From Bacteroidales bacterium (GTDB lineage: Bacteria; Bacteroidota; Bacteroidia; Bacteroidales; Lentimicrobiaceae), in contig JADJEQ010000006.1 in the NCBI GenBank assembly GCA_016709025.1, forward strand, positions 62,001 to 126,000: a stretch of 64,000 bases of DNA, written 5' to 3'. Positions 17,253-26,024 of this stretch are shown piece after piece (position 1 is the first letter of the stretch; each line of letters begins with the position of its first letter). A program made the translations under genes and the position numbers. A model generated the notes under the pieces. It was not told the origin of the DNA. It searched no databases and worked only from the letters and a program-made list of their open reading frames with translations.

Positions 17253-18005
17253 TTATCGCAGACCTGAGGCGATGGAACAGATGCCGGAAACCAGATTTTT
17301 ATCAGTTTGAATTATCGAAAATTCATCGGTGGTTTTGCTTCCCATACTGATTTCTTGTTTAACAAAATTCATGCGGCTCTTAACAGGTGAAGTCGCCGAA
17401 AGGTGAAATTCGGAAGCATGGGTAATCGCGAAAAGTTCAGCAAGGTTTGAAGCATTGATGCCTCCACCCGGCATGATGATAATCCGGGGGCCGGCTTTTC
17501 TTACAAGTTCCGCAATCAATGAGGCCCCGGCCAGTGCCGAAGGTGCCTGACCCGAAGTTAATATTCTTTGGCAGCCCAGTCCGATGATGGCTTCCATAGC
17601 TTCAAAGGGATCTCTGCTCATGTCGAAAGCCCGGTGAAAAGTGACCTGCATCGGAAAGGCCATTTCCATTAATTCTTTCATTCTGCAGGTATCAACTGTA
17701 CCATCGGTATTCATCATGCCAACCACAATCCCATCTGCTCCTCTGGCTTTGGCCGAAAAAATATCTGACTTTATGATGTCGTGCTCAGCCCTGCTGTAAT
17801 TGAAGTCACCGGCGCGTGGCCTGATCAGAACGTTCGTTCTGATTTTAAGCTTCGTAGTGGCATATTCAATCAACCCTTGAGAAGGCGTCAATCCACCTTC
17901 AGACAAAGCTGAGCATAATTCAATCCGATGTGCACCGCCCTTTTCAGCGGCAATCGCCGACTCTACCGATCCGGCACATATTTCAATCAACACCTTGTCA
18001 GACAT
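17253..18005 (-). CDS. cutC: CutC family protein
   Basis: A 250-residue TIM-barrel protein of the CutC family, recognised from LIEICAGSVESAIAAEKGGA at the start, then HRIELCSALSEGGLTPS, NVLIRPRAGDFNYS, FHRAFDMSRDP, ILTSGQAPSA and IIIMPGGGINASNL. It was named for copper homeostasis in E. coli, but the direct role is disputed and the fold suggests an enzyme acting on a small substrate. Length and motifs are complete. It is a stand-alone gene on the minus strand, divergent from the SDR gene. Confidence 0.92.
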   Translation of the reverse strand: MSDKVLIEICAGSVESAIAAEKGGAHRIELCSALSEGGLTPSQGLIEYATTKLKIRTNVLIRPRAGDFNYSRAEHDIIKSDIFSAKARGADGIVVGMMNTDGTVDTCRMKELMEMAFPMQVTFHRAFDMSRDPFEAMEAIIGLGCQRILTSGQAPSALAGASLIAELVRKAGPRIIIMPGGGINASNLAELFAITHASEFHLSATSPVKSRMNFVKQEISMGSKTTDEFSIIQTDKNLVSGICSIASGLR

Positions 18006-18176
18006 GGAATTTGTAAGAATTAACGGACCACTAAGGTAAAAAACTTTGCTTTATGGACTGAATTTACGATTTGTCCATCAAATAAATTATTGGGTAGCTG
18101 GTGTTAATTTTATATAAAGGAATATTCCCGTTAAAAACATGCCTGAAAAAACGCTATTATTGCACAAGCTAAAGAT

Positions 18177-18995
18177 ATGCAGGACGTCAGAAACAAAGTT
18201 GTAATAATAACAGGTGGTTCTTCCGGAATCGGATTTGCTCTTGCCGGTGAATTTGGCCGTCTTGGGGCAAAGGTTGTTATTACTGCCAGAAATGAAGAAA
18301 GATTGTCACTTGCTTTAAGAAGTCTAAAAGAAAGCGGAGCAGACTCCATAGCTATTCAGGCAGATGTAAGCATCGAAAGTGATTGCAAAAAGATCATTGA
18401 AAATACTGTCTCTCATTATGGCAGAATTGATATCCTTGTAAACAACGCAGGAATTTCGATGCGGGCAATCTTTGCAAAAACCGACCTGATTGTTTTAAAA
18501 AAACTGATGGACACCAATTTCTGGGGTACTGTTTACTGCACGAAATATGCTCTTCCACATCTTCTTAAAACAAAAGGATCGGTAGTTGGAATAATTTCAG
18601 TGGCTGGTTATGTTGGATTACCCGGAAGGACCGGTTATTCTGCTTCTAAATTTGCAGTGCGTGGGTTCCTTGATACACTCAGATGTGAAAATCTTAAAAC
18701 AGGATTGCATGTTTTGGTGGCTGCACCAGGTTTTACGGCTTCTAATATCAGAACATCAGCACTCACAGCCAATGGCACGGCCCAGGGTGAAACACCCCGG
18801 AATGAAGATAGTATGATGCCGGCAGGAGTTGCTGCTCATCAGATTGTTAAAGCAACCCTCAAAAGAAAAGATTCGCTGATTCTTACTTATGTCGAAGGTA
18901 AACTCACTGTTTTTCTGAATAGGTTCTTCCCGAAACTGGTCAGCAAAATGGCCTATTATTACATGTCAAAAGAGCATGATTCACCTTTCAATTAA
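18177..18995 (+). CDS. SDR family oxidoreductase
   Basis: A 272-residue short-chain dehydrogenase. VVIITGGSSGIGFALAGE is the cofactor loop, NNAGISMR the structural NNAG motif, and Ser plus YSASK (ISVAGYVGLPGRTGYSASKF) form the Ser-Tyr-Lys catalytic set. The basic residues after the second beta strand (ITARNEERL) favour NADP. The C-terminal hydrophobic and basic stretch (FLNRFFPKLVSKMAYYYM) resembles the membrane-associated DHRS7B-like/classical SDR group acting on lipids or steroids. Substrate unknown. It is followed at 58 bases by an acidic hypothetical protein on the same strand, so they may share a transcript. Confidence 0.9.
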   Translation: MQDVRNKVVIITGGSSGIGFALAGEFGRLGAKVVITARNEERLSLALRSLKESGADSIAIQADVSIESDCKKIIENTVSHYGRIDILVNNAGISMRAIFAKTDLIVLKKLMDTNFWGTVYCTKYALPHLLKTKGSVVGIISVAGYVGLPGRTGYSASKFAVRGFLDTLRCENLKTGLHVLVAAPGFTASNIRTSALTANGTAQGETPRNEDSMMPAGVAAHQIVKATLKRKDSLILTYVEGKLTVFLNRFFPKLVSKMAYYYMSKEHDSPFN

Positions 18996-19053
18996 TTAGT
19001 CCCTTACCGGACTTTAACTATAAAGCAAACAACAACAACAAATATCCTGAACG

Positions 19054-19533
19054 ATGAAAATGGAGATTCTTCTGCTTGATGGTCTCGATGACCTAAAATT
19101 TGGTGATTTACCAGATAATGTTGAGAAAATTCTCGGAAAACCGGGCGAAATTGAAAACCTGGGTGAAGAGGCCGACGAAGACCTTGATACCATACTCTGG
19201 AATTATGATAAGGAAGGATTATCGGTATTTTTCGAAGGTAAGAACAATCATGTATTGTCTTGCTTTGAAACAGATAACAGAGACGCAACTTTGTTTGGAC
19301 AGAAGGTTTTTGATATGAATGAGGAAGAAATTACCAAACTCATGAATAAAGAAGGCCTTACCCAGATCGACTCAGAAGTCGAAGAATGGGGTGAAAAGAG
19401 GGTTTCATTCGATGAAGCACTGATCGATTTCTATTTCCAGGATGGCAAACTCGTTACAGTCAACTGGGGCGTTTTCGTGAATGAAAACGGCGAAATCGAA
19501 GAATTCGACGATGAGGAGGATGATGAAGATTAG
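19054..19533 (+). CDS. Acidic hypothetical protein
   Basis: A 159-residue soluble protein, very acidic throughout and ending EEFDDEEDDED. No signal peptide, membrane segment or known domain was recognised. The pattern of short beta strands (EILLLDGLDDLKFGDL; GLSVFFEGKNNHVLSCFE; ALIDFYFQDGKLVTVNWGVF) suggests a small mixed alpha/beta fold. The first part, DLPDNVEKILGKPGEIENLG, resembles regions in which a protein computes a graded response (BamE/SmpA-like), but this is only an impression. It follows the SDR gene at 58 bases. A MITE and a terminator lie after it. Confidence 0.6.
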   Translation: MKMEILLLDGLDDLKFGDLPDNVEKILGKPGEIENLGEEADEDLDTILWNYDKEGLSVFFEGKNNHVLSCFETDNRDATLFGQKVFDMNEEEITKLMNKEGLTQIDSEVEEWGEKRVSFDEALIDFYFQDGKLVTVNWGVFVNENGEIEEFDDEEDDED

Positions 19534-19567
19534 TCTTTGAACTCAATCTATGAATTGCAACGACTAA

Positions 19568-19778
19568 GAAACTGTTTAAAATTTTCAATTCGATTTTCAA
19601 TAGGCCCGTCCTTTAGGGCGGGTATAACAATGAACAGGTAAACCAGGGGCAAAATCCTGAAAAATTTAATATAAAATTTAAAATTTTTCAGGATTTTGCC
19701 ATTGTCTGTGATATTTTATTCGAACCCGCCCTAAAGGACGGGCCTATTCATAGGTATTAATAAAATTTAAACAGTTTC
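19568..19778. mobile_element. MITE-like element, copy 1 (211 bp)
   Basis: Ends in inverted repeats GAAACTGTTTAAA and TTTAAACAGTTTC and is flanked by TAA on both sides (19565-19567 and 19779-19781), consistent with a 3-bp target duplication. The interior is a near-continuous palindrome: TAGGCCCGTCCTTTAGGGCG pairs with its complement near 19729-19747, and GGCAAAATCCTGAAAAATTT pairs with AAATTTTTCAGGATTTTGCC. No reading frame. A related copy is at 50008-50340. It is a non-autonomous element needing a transposase in trans; none is in the window. Confidence 0.8.
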
Positions 19779-19779
19779 T

Positions 19780-19821
19780 AAGCCGGATCAATCCACATGA
19801 ATTGATCCGGCTTAGTTTTTC
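19780..19821 (+). terminator. Intrinsic terminator
   Basis: AAGCCGGATCAAT, loop CCACATGA, ATTGATCCGGCTT, then GTTTTT. A 13-bp perfect stem followed by a T-run. It probably ended the SDR/acidic-protein transcript before the MITE inserted immediately upstream. Confidence 0.85.
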
Positions 19822-19917
19822 TCACTTCCCGGGCAGGCTGTAGACACAAGCATTGCGTCTTTACTAATGAAAATCTATACCTCTACTATTCTTTCAGATT
19901 TCCGGCCCCGGCTTGTG

Positions 19918-20116
19918 GGGACGAGGGACGAGGGACGCACTTCTCATTCTCACTTCTGATTTCTTACTTCTCAACTCACTCCTTCATTCTCTCAAACTCT
20001 CTTGACTTTCTTCACTTCGCTCACAACTTTTCACTTTTTACTTTTTACTTTAACTCACTACTCACTACTCACTACTCACTACTCACAACTAACATCTGAC
20101 ATCCGACTTCCGACCT
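19918..20116. repeat. Pyrimidine-rich low-complexity repeats
   Basis: Begins with three GGGACGA-type units (about 19918-19936), continues as C/T-rich sequence (ACTTCT and CACTTTT variants), and contains an array of about five 7-base ACTCACT units at 20053-20086. Degenerate simple repeats of this sort are frequent between Bacteroidota genes. No gene or clear signal is present between the terminator and xerD. Confidence 0.75.
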
Positions 20117-20124
20117 TTGAAATC

Positions 20125-21045
20125 CTACTTCTTTTCCAGGTTCATCGTCTTCCTCGGATGATATTTCAGAATATTGGTTCTGAGGAACTCCCGGTCAAGA
20201 TGTGTGTAAATCTCTGTTGTGGTGATGGAAGCATGTCCCAGCATTTCCTGAACGGCTCTCAGGTCGGCCCCGTTTTCAACCAGATGGGTTGCGAAGGAAT
20301 GCCTGAGTGTATGCGGACTTACCGTTTTTGTAATCCCGGCCAGTGCTGTAAACTTCTTAACAATCTCAAAAATCATTGCCCTGGTAAGTTTGCTGCCTCT
20401 CTGGTTGAGGAATAGGTTGTTTTCACTACCTCTTGATATCTTTTGGATGTTCCGGATGAAATTTACATACTGCTCAATTTGCCTGATGGCGTTGGAGCCA
20501 ACAGGGACAATGCGTTGTTTATCGCCTTTTCCGGTTACCATGATGAATCCTTCATCAAAATGAAGGTCCGATAGTTTTAGGTTTACCAGCTCTGAAACCC
20601 TGAGTCCACAGCTATAAAGTAACTCTACAATGGCTTTGTTGCGCTCGCCATTTGGGTTGCTCAGATCAATTGAAGCGAGCAGATTCTCAACTTCCATAAT
20701 GGTGAGCACATCCGGCAGTTTCCGGCCTGTTTTAGGCATTTCAAGTAATTCAGTAGGGTCGGTTTTTATCTCATTTTCAAGCAACATATACCGGTAAAAA
20801 GCCCTGATCCCCGATATTATACGCGACTGACTGGTGGCCGCGATACCCAGTCCGGTCAGTGTTTTTAAAAATTCCTGAAGATCTTTCAGCCCGACATCCG
20901 CAGGCTGAATAATCCTGTGTCCGGAACCCATAAATTCAGCCAGTTTGGTTATATCACGCAGGTAGGAATCAACCGTATTGCCCGACATAGACCGTTCAAC
21001 CTGTAAATAAGCCCTGAATCCTTTGATAAAAATCTGCCATTGCAT
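20125..21045 (-). CDS. xerD: Tyrosine recombinase XerD
   Basis: A 306-residue site-specific recombinase. The catalytic set is complete and spaced as in E. coli XerD: Arg149 (GLRVSEL), His245-x-x-Arg248 (HTLRHSFATHL), His271 (GHASITTTEIY) and nucleophile Tyr280. The N-terminal SAM-like domain starts FIKGFRAYLQVERSMSGNTV. With XerC it resolves chromosome dimers at dif; no dif site was noticed nearby. Length and context argue for the housekeeping enzyme rather than an integron or phage integrase. It is convergent with the SDR block and divergent from the ribosomal block. Confidence 0.93.
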   Translation of the reverse strand: MQWQIFIKGFRAYLQVERSMSGNTVDSYLRDITKLAEFMGSGHRIIQPADVGLKDLQEFLKTLTGLGIAATSQSRIISGIRAFYRYMLLENEIKTDPTELLEMPKTGRKLPDVLTIMEVENLLASIDLSNPNGERNKAIVELLYSCGLRVSELVNLKLSDLHFDEGFIMVTGKGDKQRIVPVGSNAIRQIEQYVNFIRNIQKISRGSENNLFLNQRGSKLTRAMIFEIVKKFTALAGITKTVSPHTLRHSFATHLVENGADLRAVQEMLGHASITTTEIYTHLDREFLRTNILKYHPRKTMNLEKK

Positions 21046-21246
21046 GCCTGACGTTTTGTGTTCAAACCTAACTATTTTTTTGCCGCTGTTGTATCAGTAT
21101 GTTCCTGATTTGAAAAAAAATATGAACAAATGGTTGTTTGTATCTTATTCAAATAATTTAAAACTATGATAATGAGATATATGGGTAAATGGAGGTTCGG
21201 AATATTTTAAAATTTGCCGGTTTTTGATAATTTTTCCTTGTATCTC

Positions 21247-21277
21247 TTTGGTTGGTAAGTAAATATTTGTATTTTTG
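21247..21277 (+). promoter_or_regulatory. Bacteroidota promoter for rpmG block
   Basis: TTTG at 21247-21250, a 19-base spacer, and TATTTTTG at 21270-21277: an exact match to the -33/-7 pattern. It lies 28 bases before the rpmG ATG and is the cleanest promoter with a normal spacer in this half of the window. Confidence 0.85.
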
Positions 21278-21305
21278 CAGTCCGAAAATTTAAAGGCTTA
21301 CAACA

Positions 21306-21494
21306 ATGGCTAAGAAGAGTAAAGAAGCAAGAATTCAGGTGATACTGGAGTGCACAGAGCACAAAACCAGTGGTATGCCAGGTACTTCAAGGTACGTAAC
21401 CACCAAAAATAAGAAGAATACGCCCGAGAGGCTTGAGATCAGGAAATACAATTCTATTCTCAAGAAAGTAACTGTTCACAAAGAAATTAAATAA
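21306..21494 (+). CDS. rpmG: 50S ribosomal protein L33
   Basis: A 62-residue basic ribosomal protein of the large subunit: KKSKEARIQVILECTEHK, then TSRYVTTKNKKNTPERLEI and KKYNSILKK-type ending (KYNSILKKVTVHKEIK). It lacks the zinc-binding cysteine pairs of C+ L33 (one Cys only, in LECTEHK), so it is the zinc-independent form. First gene of the block rpmG, DUF4295, ftsY, rimO. In many Bacteroidota rpmB (L28) precedes rpmG; here it does not, as a promoter lies directly upstream and xerD is next. Confidence 0.95.
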   Translation: MAKKSKEARIQVILECTEHKTSGMPGTSRYVTTKNKKNTPERLEIRKYNSILKKVTVHKEIK

Positions 21495-21503
21495 CGATAA
21501 ACC

Positions 21504-21659
21504 ATGGCAAAGAAAGTAGTTGCAACCCTGAGAACATCTTCAGGTAAGGATTATGCAAAGGTTATCCGCATGGTAAGGTCCGAAAAGACTGGTGCCTATA
21601 CATTCAAGGAAAATATTGTTGCCAACGATTTGGTGAAGGATTTTCTGGCGAAGAAATAA
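21504..21659 (+). CDS. DUF4295 family protein (probable ribosomal protein bL38)
   Basis: A 51-residue lysine-rich protein beginning MAKKVVATLRTSSGKDYAKV and ending KDFLAKK, the standard length of DUF4295. It starts nine bases after the rpmG stop codon and is followed by a terminator. The family is restricted to Bacteroidota and sits between rpmG and ftsY. From memory, a Flavobacterium ribosome structure assigned this protein to the large subunit as bL38; I hold that with moderate certainty. Its ribosomal neighbours and basic composition support it. Confidence 0.88.
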   Translation: MAKKVVATLRTSSGKDYAKVIRMVRSEKTGAYTFKENIVANDLVKDFLAKK

Positions 21660-21680
21660 TCGCATCCTTATTTTATTGAC

Positions 21681-21719
21681 AGGGCCTTTTCTTAACTCTA
21701 AGGAAAGACCCTTTTTTTA
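21681..21719 (+). terminator. Intrinsic terminator after the L33/DUF4295 pair
   Basis: Imperfect stem AGGG, CC mismatch, TTTTCTTA, loop ACTC, TAAGGAAA, GA mismatch, CCCT and a run of seven T residues. It lies 22 bases after the DUF4295 stop and separates the ribosomal genes from ftsY. Confidence 0.75.
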
Positions 21720-21750
21720 TTTGGTAAATCGCACAAGCAGGCTTATTTCC

Positions 21751-21758
21751 TAACTTTG
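21751..21758 (+). promoter_or_regulatory. -7 box for ftsY
   Basis: TAACTTTG matches TAnnTTTG and is 26 bases before the ftsY ATG, after a terminator. No well-spaced -33 TTG was found, so only the -7 element is called. Confidence 0.5.
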
Positions 21759-21783
21759 CAATCAAAGCTTAAACATAAAATCC

Positions 21784-22737
21784 ATGGGTATTTTTTCATT
21801 CTTTTCGAAAGAAAAAAAGCAGGACCTCGACAAAGGGCTGGAGAAAACAAAAACCAGTTTCTTTGGCAAACTTTCGAAAGCCATCATCGGCAAATCGAAG
21901 GTTGATGATGAGGTGCTCGATAATCTTGAAGAGATTCTGGTTACATCAGACGTCGGGGTTGATACCACGCTCAGGATCATCGGGCGCATCCAGAACCGCG
22001 TTGCACGCGACAAATTCCTGGGCACTTCTGAACTAAATCAGATACTGCGTGAGGAAATCTCAGCCTTACTCGGCGAAACCGAAAAAGGACAGCTTGTCGA
22101 TGGATTTGATTTTCCGAAAAGAAACATGCCCTATGTGATCATGGTGGTAGGAGTGAATGGTGTTGGTAAAACGACAACCATCGGAAAGCTTGCATACCAG
22201 TATAAAGCCGCCGGCAAAAGTGTGGTTTTAGGTGCCGCCGATACATTCAGGGCTGCTGCTGTTTCCCAGCTTGAGATCTGGGCCGAAAGGGTAGGGGTTC
22301 CCTGCATCAGTCAGGGTATGGGTGCCGATCCGGCTTCCGTGGCTTTCGATACCCTCAAATCTGCCCTTGCAAGGCAGGCTGATGTTGTAATCATAGATAC
22401 TGCAGGCCGTCTGCATAACAAAATTAACCTGATGAACGAACTCTCAAAAATCAGGAATGTGATGCAGAAACTGATTCCCGATGCTCCGCACGAAATATTG
22501 CTGGTATTGGATGCATCAACCGGACAAAATGCGATCGAACAGGCCCGTCAGTTCACCGCTTCAACAGAGGTCAACGCACTGGCATTAACCAAATTAGACG
22601 GGACAGCTAAAGGCGGGGTTGTAATCGGGATTTCCGACCAGTTTAAAATACCGGTCAAGTATATCGGTATAGGTGAAAAAATGACCGATCTGCAACCATT
22701 CATCAAAGAAGAGTTTGTTGACTCCCTCTTCAATTAA
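21784..22737 (+). CDS. ftsY: Signal recognition particle receptor FtsY
   Basis: A 317-residue SRP GTPase that docks the ribosome-SRP complex at the inner membrane. The N-terminal four-helix NG part (about 1-110) is short, with a lysine-rich start FSFFSKEKKQDLDKGLEK, and no long acidic A domain, as usual in Bacteroidota. G1 is GVNGVGKTTTIGKLAYQ (about 123-139), then DTFRAAAVSQLEIW, DTAGRLHNKINLMNEL and TKLDGTAKGGVVIGI, and the end FIKEEFVDSLFN. All GTP motifs are intact. Followed at 88 bases by rimO. Confidence 0.96.
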   Translation: MGIFSFFSKEKKQDLDKGLEKTKTSFFGKLSKAIIGKSKVDDEVLDNLEEILVTSDVGVDTTLRIIGRIQNRVARDKFLGTSELNQILREEISALLGETEKGQLVDGFDFPKRNMPYVIMVVGVNGVGKTTTIGKLAYQYKAAGKSVVLGAADTFRAAAVSQLEIWAERVGVPCISQGMGADPASVAFDTLKSALARQADVVIIDTAGRLHNKINLMNELSKIRNVMQKLIPDAPHEILLVLDASTGQNAIEQARQFTASTEVNALALTKLDGTAKGGVVIGISDQFKIPVKYIGIGEKMTDLQPFIKEEFVDSLFN

Positions 22738-22825
22738 CAAGATTCCTCTTTAATAATTTAACCGGCAGGCTGATATTCCCGATATTTGCTTCAAATGCTG
22801 TGAATTTTTCTACAAGTATCTGATA

Positions 22826-24130
22826 ATGAAAACCAAGCTGTTTAAAAACAAAACCGTCAATGTGATCACCCTTGGGTGCTCTAAAAACCTTGTTGATTCG
22901 GAGGTGATGCTCAGGCAGTTGCAGGCCGCCGGTCTTAAAACACTGCACGACAGCAATGCCGATGCCGATGTTGTGATCGTAAACACCTGCGGTTTTATCA
23001 ACGATGCAAAGGAAGAATCGGTGAATACCATTATGCAGTGGGTTAAAGCCCGCAAAGAAGCCCGCATTGAGAAGCTTTTTGTGATGGGTTGCCTTTCGCA
23101 GCGTTACCGCGATGACCTGAGCAGGGAAATTCCTGAAGTAGATGGTTTTTTTGGGGTGAATGATCTGAATGCAATTCTGACCTCCCTGAATGCCCCGTTC
23201 CGGAAGGATTTATTGAGTGAACGGCTGATTACAACACCTCCACATTTCGCTTATTTCAAAATTTCAGAAGGTTGCGACCGGAAATGTTCTTTTTGTGCAA
23301 TTCCGGGGATCAGGGGAAAGAATATTTCAAAACCCATCGAAGATCTGGTGGCAGAAGCCCGTTTTCTGGCTAAATCAGGAGTTAAAGAGCTGATCCTCAT
23401 AGCACAGGATCTGACCTGGTATGGAGTTGATCTGTATGGAAAAAAGCAACTGCATATCCTACTCGATGAACTTGCTGAAGTGGAAGGGATTGAATGGATC
23501 AGGCTGCATTACGCCTATCCGGCCGGATTTCCTGTGAAAGTGCTGGATGCGATCAACAACCACCCCAAAATATGCCGCTATATTGATATTCCACTTCAGC
23601 ATATCAACAGCCGGATACTTAAATCGATGGGCAGGGGGCTGAATGCAGAAGGAACACGAAAGCTGATTGATACAATCAGGGAGCGCGTTCCCGGAATTGC
23701 CATCCGCACCAGTTTTATCGTCGGGTATCCCGGTGAAACGGCTGCTGAATTTAATGAATTAAAACAGTTTGTAAAAGATTGTAGTTTTGAAAGAATGGGC
23801 GTATTCACCTATTCACATGAAGAGAATACTCCTGCAGCCAGATTAAAGGACGATGTCAGACCAGCAATTAAAGCCAGGAGAGCTGAAGAATTGATGCTGA
23901 TCCAGCAGGATATTTCAATGGAACGGAATTCCAGGTTGATTGGCAGCCAAATGCGTGTGATGGTTGACCGGGAGGAAAATGGCACCTGGATCGGCCGTAC
24001 TGAGTTTGATTCTCCGGAAGTGGACAATGAAGTAATTATATCTGAATATGTAACCCTGCCGACTCCCGGTCAATTGATAGAGGTAACCATTACCGGAGCT
24101 GAAATGTATGACCTGATGGCATCTTATTAG
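22826..24130 (+). CDS. rimO: Ribosomal protein S12 methylthiotransferase RimO
   Basis: A radical SAM enzyme that adds a methylthio group to the conserved aspartate of S12. The 434-residue chain has an N-terminal UPF0004 domain with three Fe-S cysteines (ITLGCSKNLVDSE, NTCGFINDAKEES, MGCLSQRYRDDL), a radical SAM core with CDRKCSFC (Cys150, Cys154, Cys157), and a C-terminal TRAM domain (about 370-434). It is the fourth gene of the standard Bacteroidota order rpmG, DUF4295, ftsY, rimO. Its stop codon is intact, 17 bases before a long G-rich tract. Confidence 0.95.
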   Translation: MKTKLFKNKTVNVITLGCSKNLVDSEVMLRQLQAAGLKTLHDSNADADVVIVNTCGFINDAKEESVNTIMQWVKARKEARIEKLFVMGCLSQRYRDDLSREIPEVDGFFGVNDLNAILTSLNAPFRKDLLSERLITTPPHFAYFKISEGCDRKCSFCAIPGIRGKNISKPIEDLVAEARFLAKSGVKELILIAQDLTWYGVDLYGKKQLHILLDELAEVEGIEWIRLHYAYPAGFPVKVLDAINNHPKICRYIDIPLQHINSRILKSMGRGLNAEGTRKLIDTIRERVPGIAIRTSFIVGYPGETAAEFNELKQFVKDCSFERMGVFTYSHEENTPAARLKDDVRPAIKARRAEELMLIQQDISMERNSRLIGSQMRVMVDREENGTWIGRTEFDSPEVDNEVIISEYVTLPTPGQLIEVTITGAEMYDLMASY

Positions 24131-24147
24131 CTTTGAAAAGGTTAGAG

Positions 24148-24587
<440 letters not shown>

Positions 24588-24636
24588 AATTGCAGAATTT
24601 CAAAGTTATAAATATCCGTTTATTCAAATGCATCAC

Positions 24637-24644
24637 TAAATTTG
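24637..24644 (+). promoter_or_regulatory. -7 box for the MORN protein gene
   Basis: TAAATTTG, an exact TAnnTTTG match, 20 bases before the ATG at 24665. The -33 region is not clear. Confidence 0.55.
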
Positions 24645-24664
24645 CATCAACAAAATAAACATCT

Positions 24665-25423
24665 ATGAAAAAGGCAGTATTATCATTTCTGTTGTTATTG
24701 GGTATTGCATTTTCATCCTTTGCTCAAAAGGACGAAAAAACAAATCAAACCGACAATCAGGGGCTAAAGCAGGGACACTGGGTTACAACAGTGGGTGAAG
24801 TAATTACCGAGGGCAATTATGTTGATAACATGAAAGATGGACTCTGGTTAACCCATATTGCTGAAAGTGGTTTGCTGATTCATATTGAAAATTATAAGAA
24901 AGATATGAAAGATGGTGTATTTATCCAGATTTCAAAGCAGGGTTACCTTCTTTCTGAACAGTACTTTACAAACAATATACCCGAAGGACCACACCGGCAA
25001 TACGGTCAGGGTGGATTTCAGATTTCCGAAAACAATTACCTTGATGGCAAATACCACGGTATGCAAATAACCTACTATGAAAATTCAAAAAAGAAATCGG
25101 AGGAATTAGATTATAACGCCGGAATAAAGGACGGGCCTTCGAAATGGTACAACATGGAGGGTAAACTGATTGCGGAGTACAATTATGTTAAAGGCCAGCT
25201 TCAGGGAGAGCAGAAATCGTTTTACAGTGGTGACAAGTTACGCACCTCGGAATTTTATAAAGATAACCAGAATGAAGGACCCAGCATGGAGTATTACGAA
25301 ACTGGTAAGGTTAAAACTTCAGGGCAATATAAGGCCGGATTAAAAGATGGTAAATGGGTTGATTATGATGAGAATGGCACCGTAGTGAAAACAACGGTCT
25401 TTGCCAATGGAAAAGAAAAATAA
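24665..25423 (+). CDS. Secreted MORN-repeat protein (YwqK-like)
   Basis: A 252-residue exported protein with signal peptide (KKAVLSFLLLLGIAFSSFAQ) and repeats of about 22 residues built on G-x-W/Y plus a DG-containing turn (GLKQGHWVTTVGEVITEGNY; NMKDGLWLTHIAESG; GIKDGPSKWYNMEGKL; GLKDGKWVDYDENGTVV). These are the MORN/YwqK-type repeats that form an extended beta-hairpin array. Automatic pipelines often name such proteins toxin-antitoxin YwqK antitoxin, but there is no toxin partner and the signal peptide argues against that role. The next gene starts 13 bases after its stop, or overlaps it if an earlier start is used. Confidence 0.75.
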   Translation: MKKAVLSFLLLLGIAFSSFAQKDEKTNQTDNQGLKQGHWVTTVGEVITEGNYVDNMKDGLWLTHIAESGLLIHIENYKKDMKDGVFIQISKQGYLLSEQYFTNNIPEGPHRQYGQGGFQISENNYLDGKYHGMQITYYENSKKKSEELDYNAGIKDGPSKWYNMEGKLIAEYNYVKGQLQGEQKSFYSGDKLRTSEFYKDNQNEGPSMEYYETGKVKTSGQYKAGLKDGKWVDYDENGTVVKTTVFANGKEK

Positions 25424-25436
25424 TTCAGCACCCGGT

Positions 25437-25922
25437 ATGAAGAAAATTAACAATCCCTTTGTAATGCGGGAAGGCTACAACTGTTTCGGATGTTCTCCCG
25501 ACAACCAAAATGGGCTCAGGCTTAAATTCGAAGAGGATGGTGATTTCCTGGTTGCACAATGGCAACCAGAATCACAGTTCCAGGGCTGGAACAACACACT
25601 TCATGGTGGAATTCAGGCAACTTTGCTCGACGAACTGGCGAGCTGGCTGGTTTTTGTCAAGCTCAGGACATCCGGAGTTACTTCCAGAATGGAAGTAAAA
25701 CTAAAGATACCAGTACCGACAAATCAGGGTACCCTGTTCATGAAAGGAAAACTTCGTGAAATGAAACGGAACATAGCAGTCATCGACACCTGGTTATACA
25801 ATCATGAAATGGTATTGTGCACCGAAGCTGTGATGTATTATTATACTTTTCCTGAAGATCTGGCCCGTGAAAAATACTGGTATCCGGGCAATATGGCATT
25901 TACAGGCAATTCCGAAGAATAG
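25437..25922 (+). CDS. PaaI-type hotdog fold thioesterase
   Basis: A 161-residue single-domain thioesterase-like protein. After KKINNPFVMREGYNCFGCSP comes NGLRLKF and the hotdog helix LHGGIQATLLDELASW, where the HGG...D/E motif positions the catalytic acid, then strands VKLKIPVPTNQGTLFMKG. The paired cysteines FGC (Cys near 15-18) occur in many PaaI-like proteins. Likely substrate is an acyl-CoA, not determinable. I prefer ATG 25437; ATG 25407 would overlap the MORN stop by 17 bases and TTG 25401 by more. Probably translated from the same transcript as the MORN protein. Confidence 0.8.
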   Translation: MKKINNPFVMREGYNCFGCSPDNQNGLRLKFEEDGDFLVAQWQPESQFQGWNNTLHGGIQATLLDELASWLVFVKLRTSGVTSRMEVKLKIPVPTNQGTLFMKGKLREMKRNIAVIDTWLYNHEMVLCTEAVMYYYTFPEDLAREKYWYPGNMAFTGNSEE

Positions 25923-26024
25923 GTTTTTCAATATTCCTGAAAATGGTCAAAAGCTATGTTCAGTAAGTGATTATGGGCAACTTCAGATGTGGATGACGGC
26001 GAAGTAATGGTTTGAGATCGGAAC

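Noticed and set aside
20053..20086. CRISPR-like array of ACTCACT units
   Set aside because: A 7-base tandem repeat without spacers; simple low-complexity sequence.
24665..25423. Antitoxin of a YwqK-type toxin-antitoxin pair
   Set aside because: A signal peptide sends the protein out of the cytoplasm and the neighbour is a thioesterase, not a toxin.
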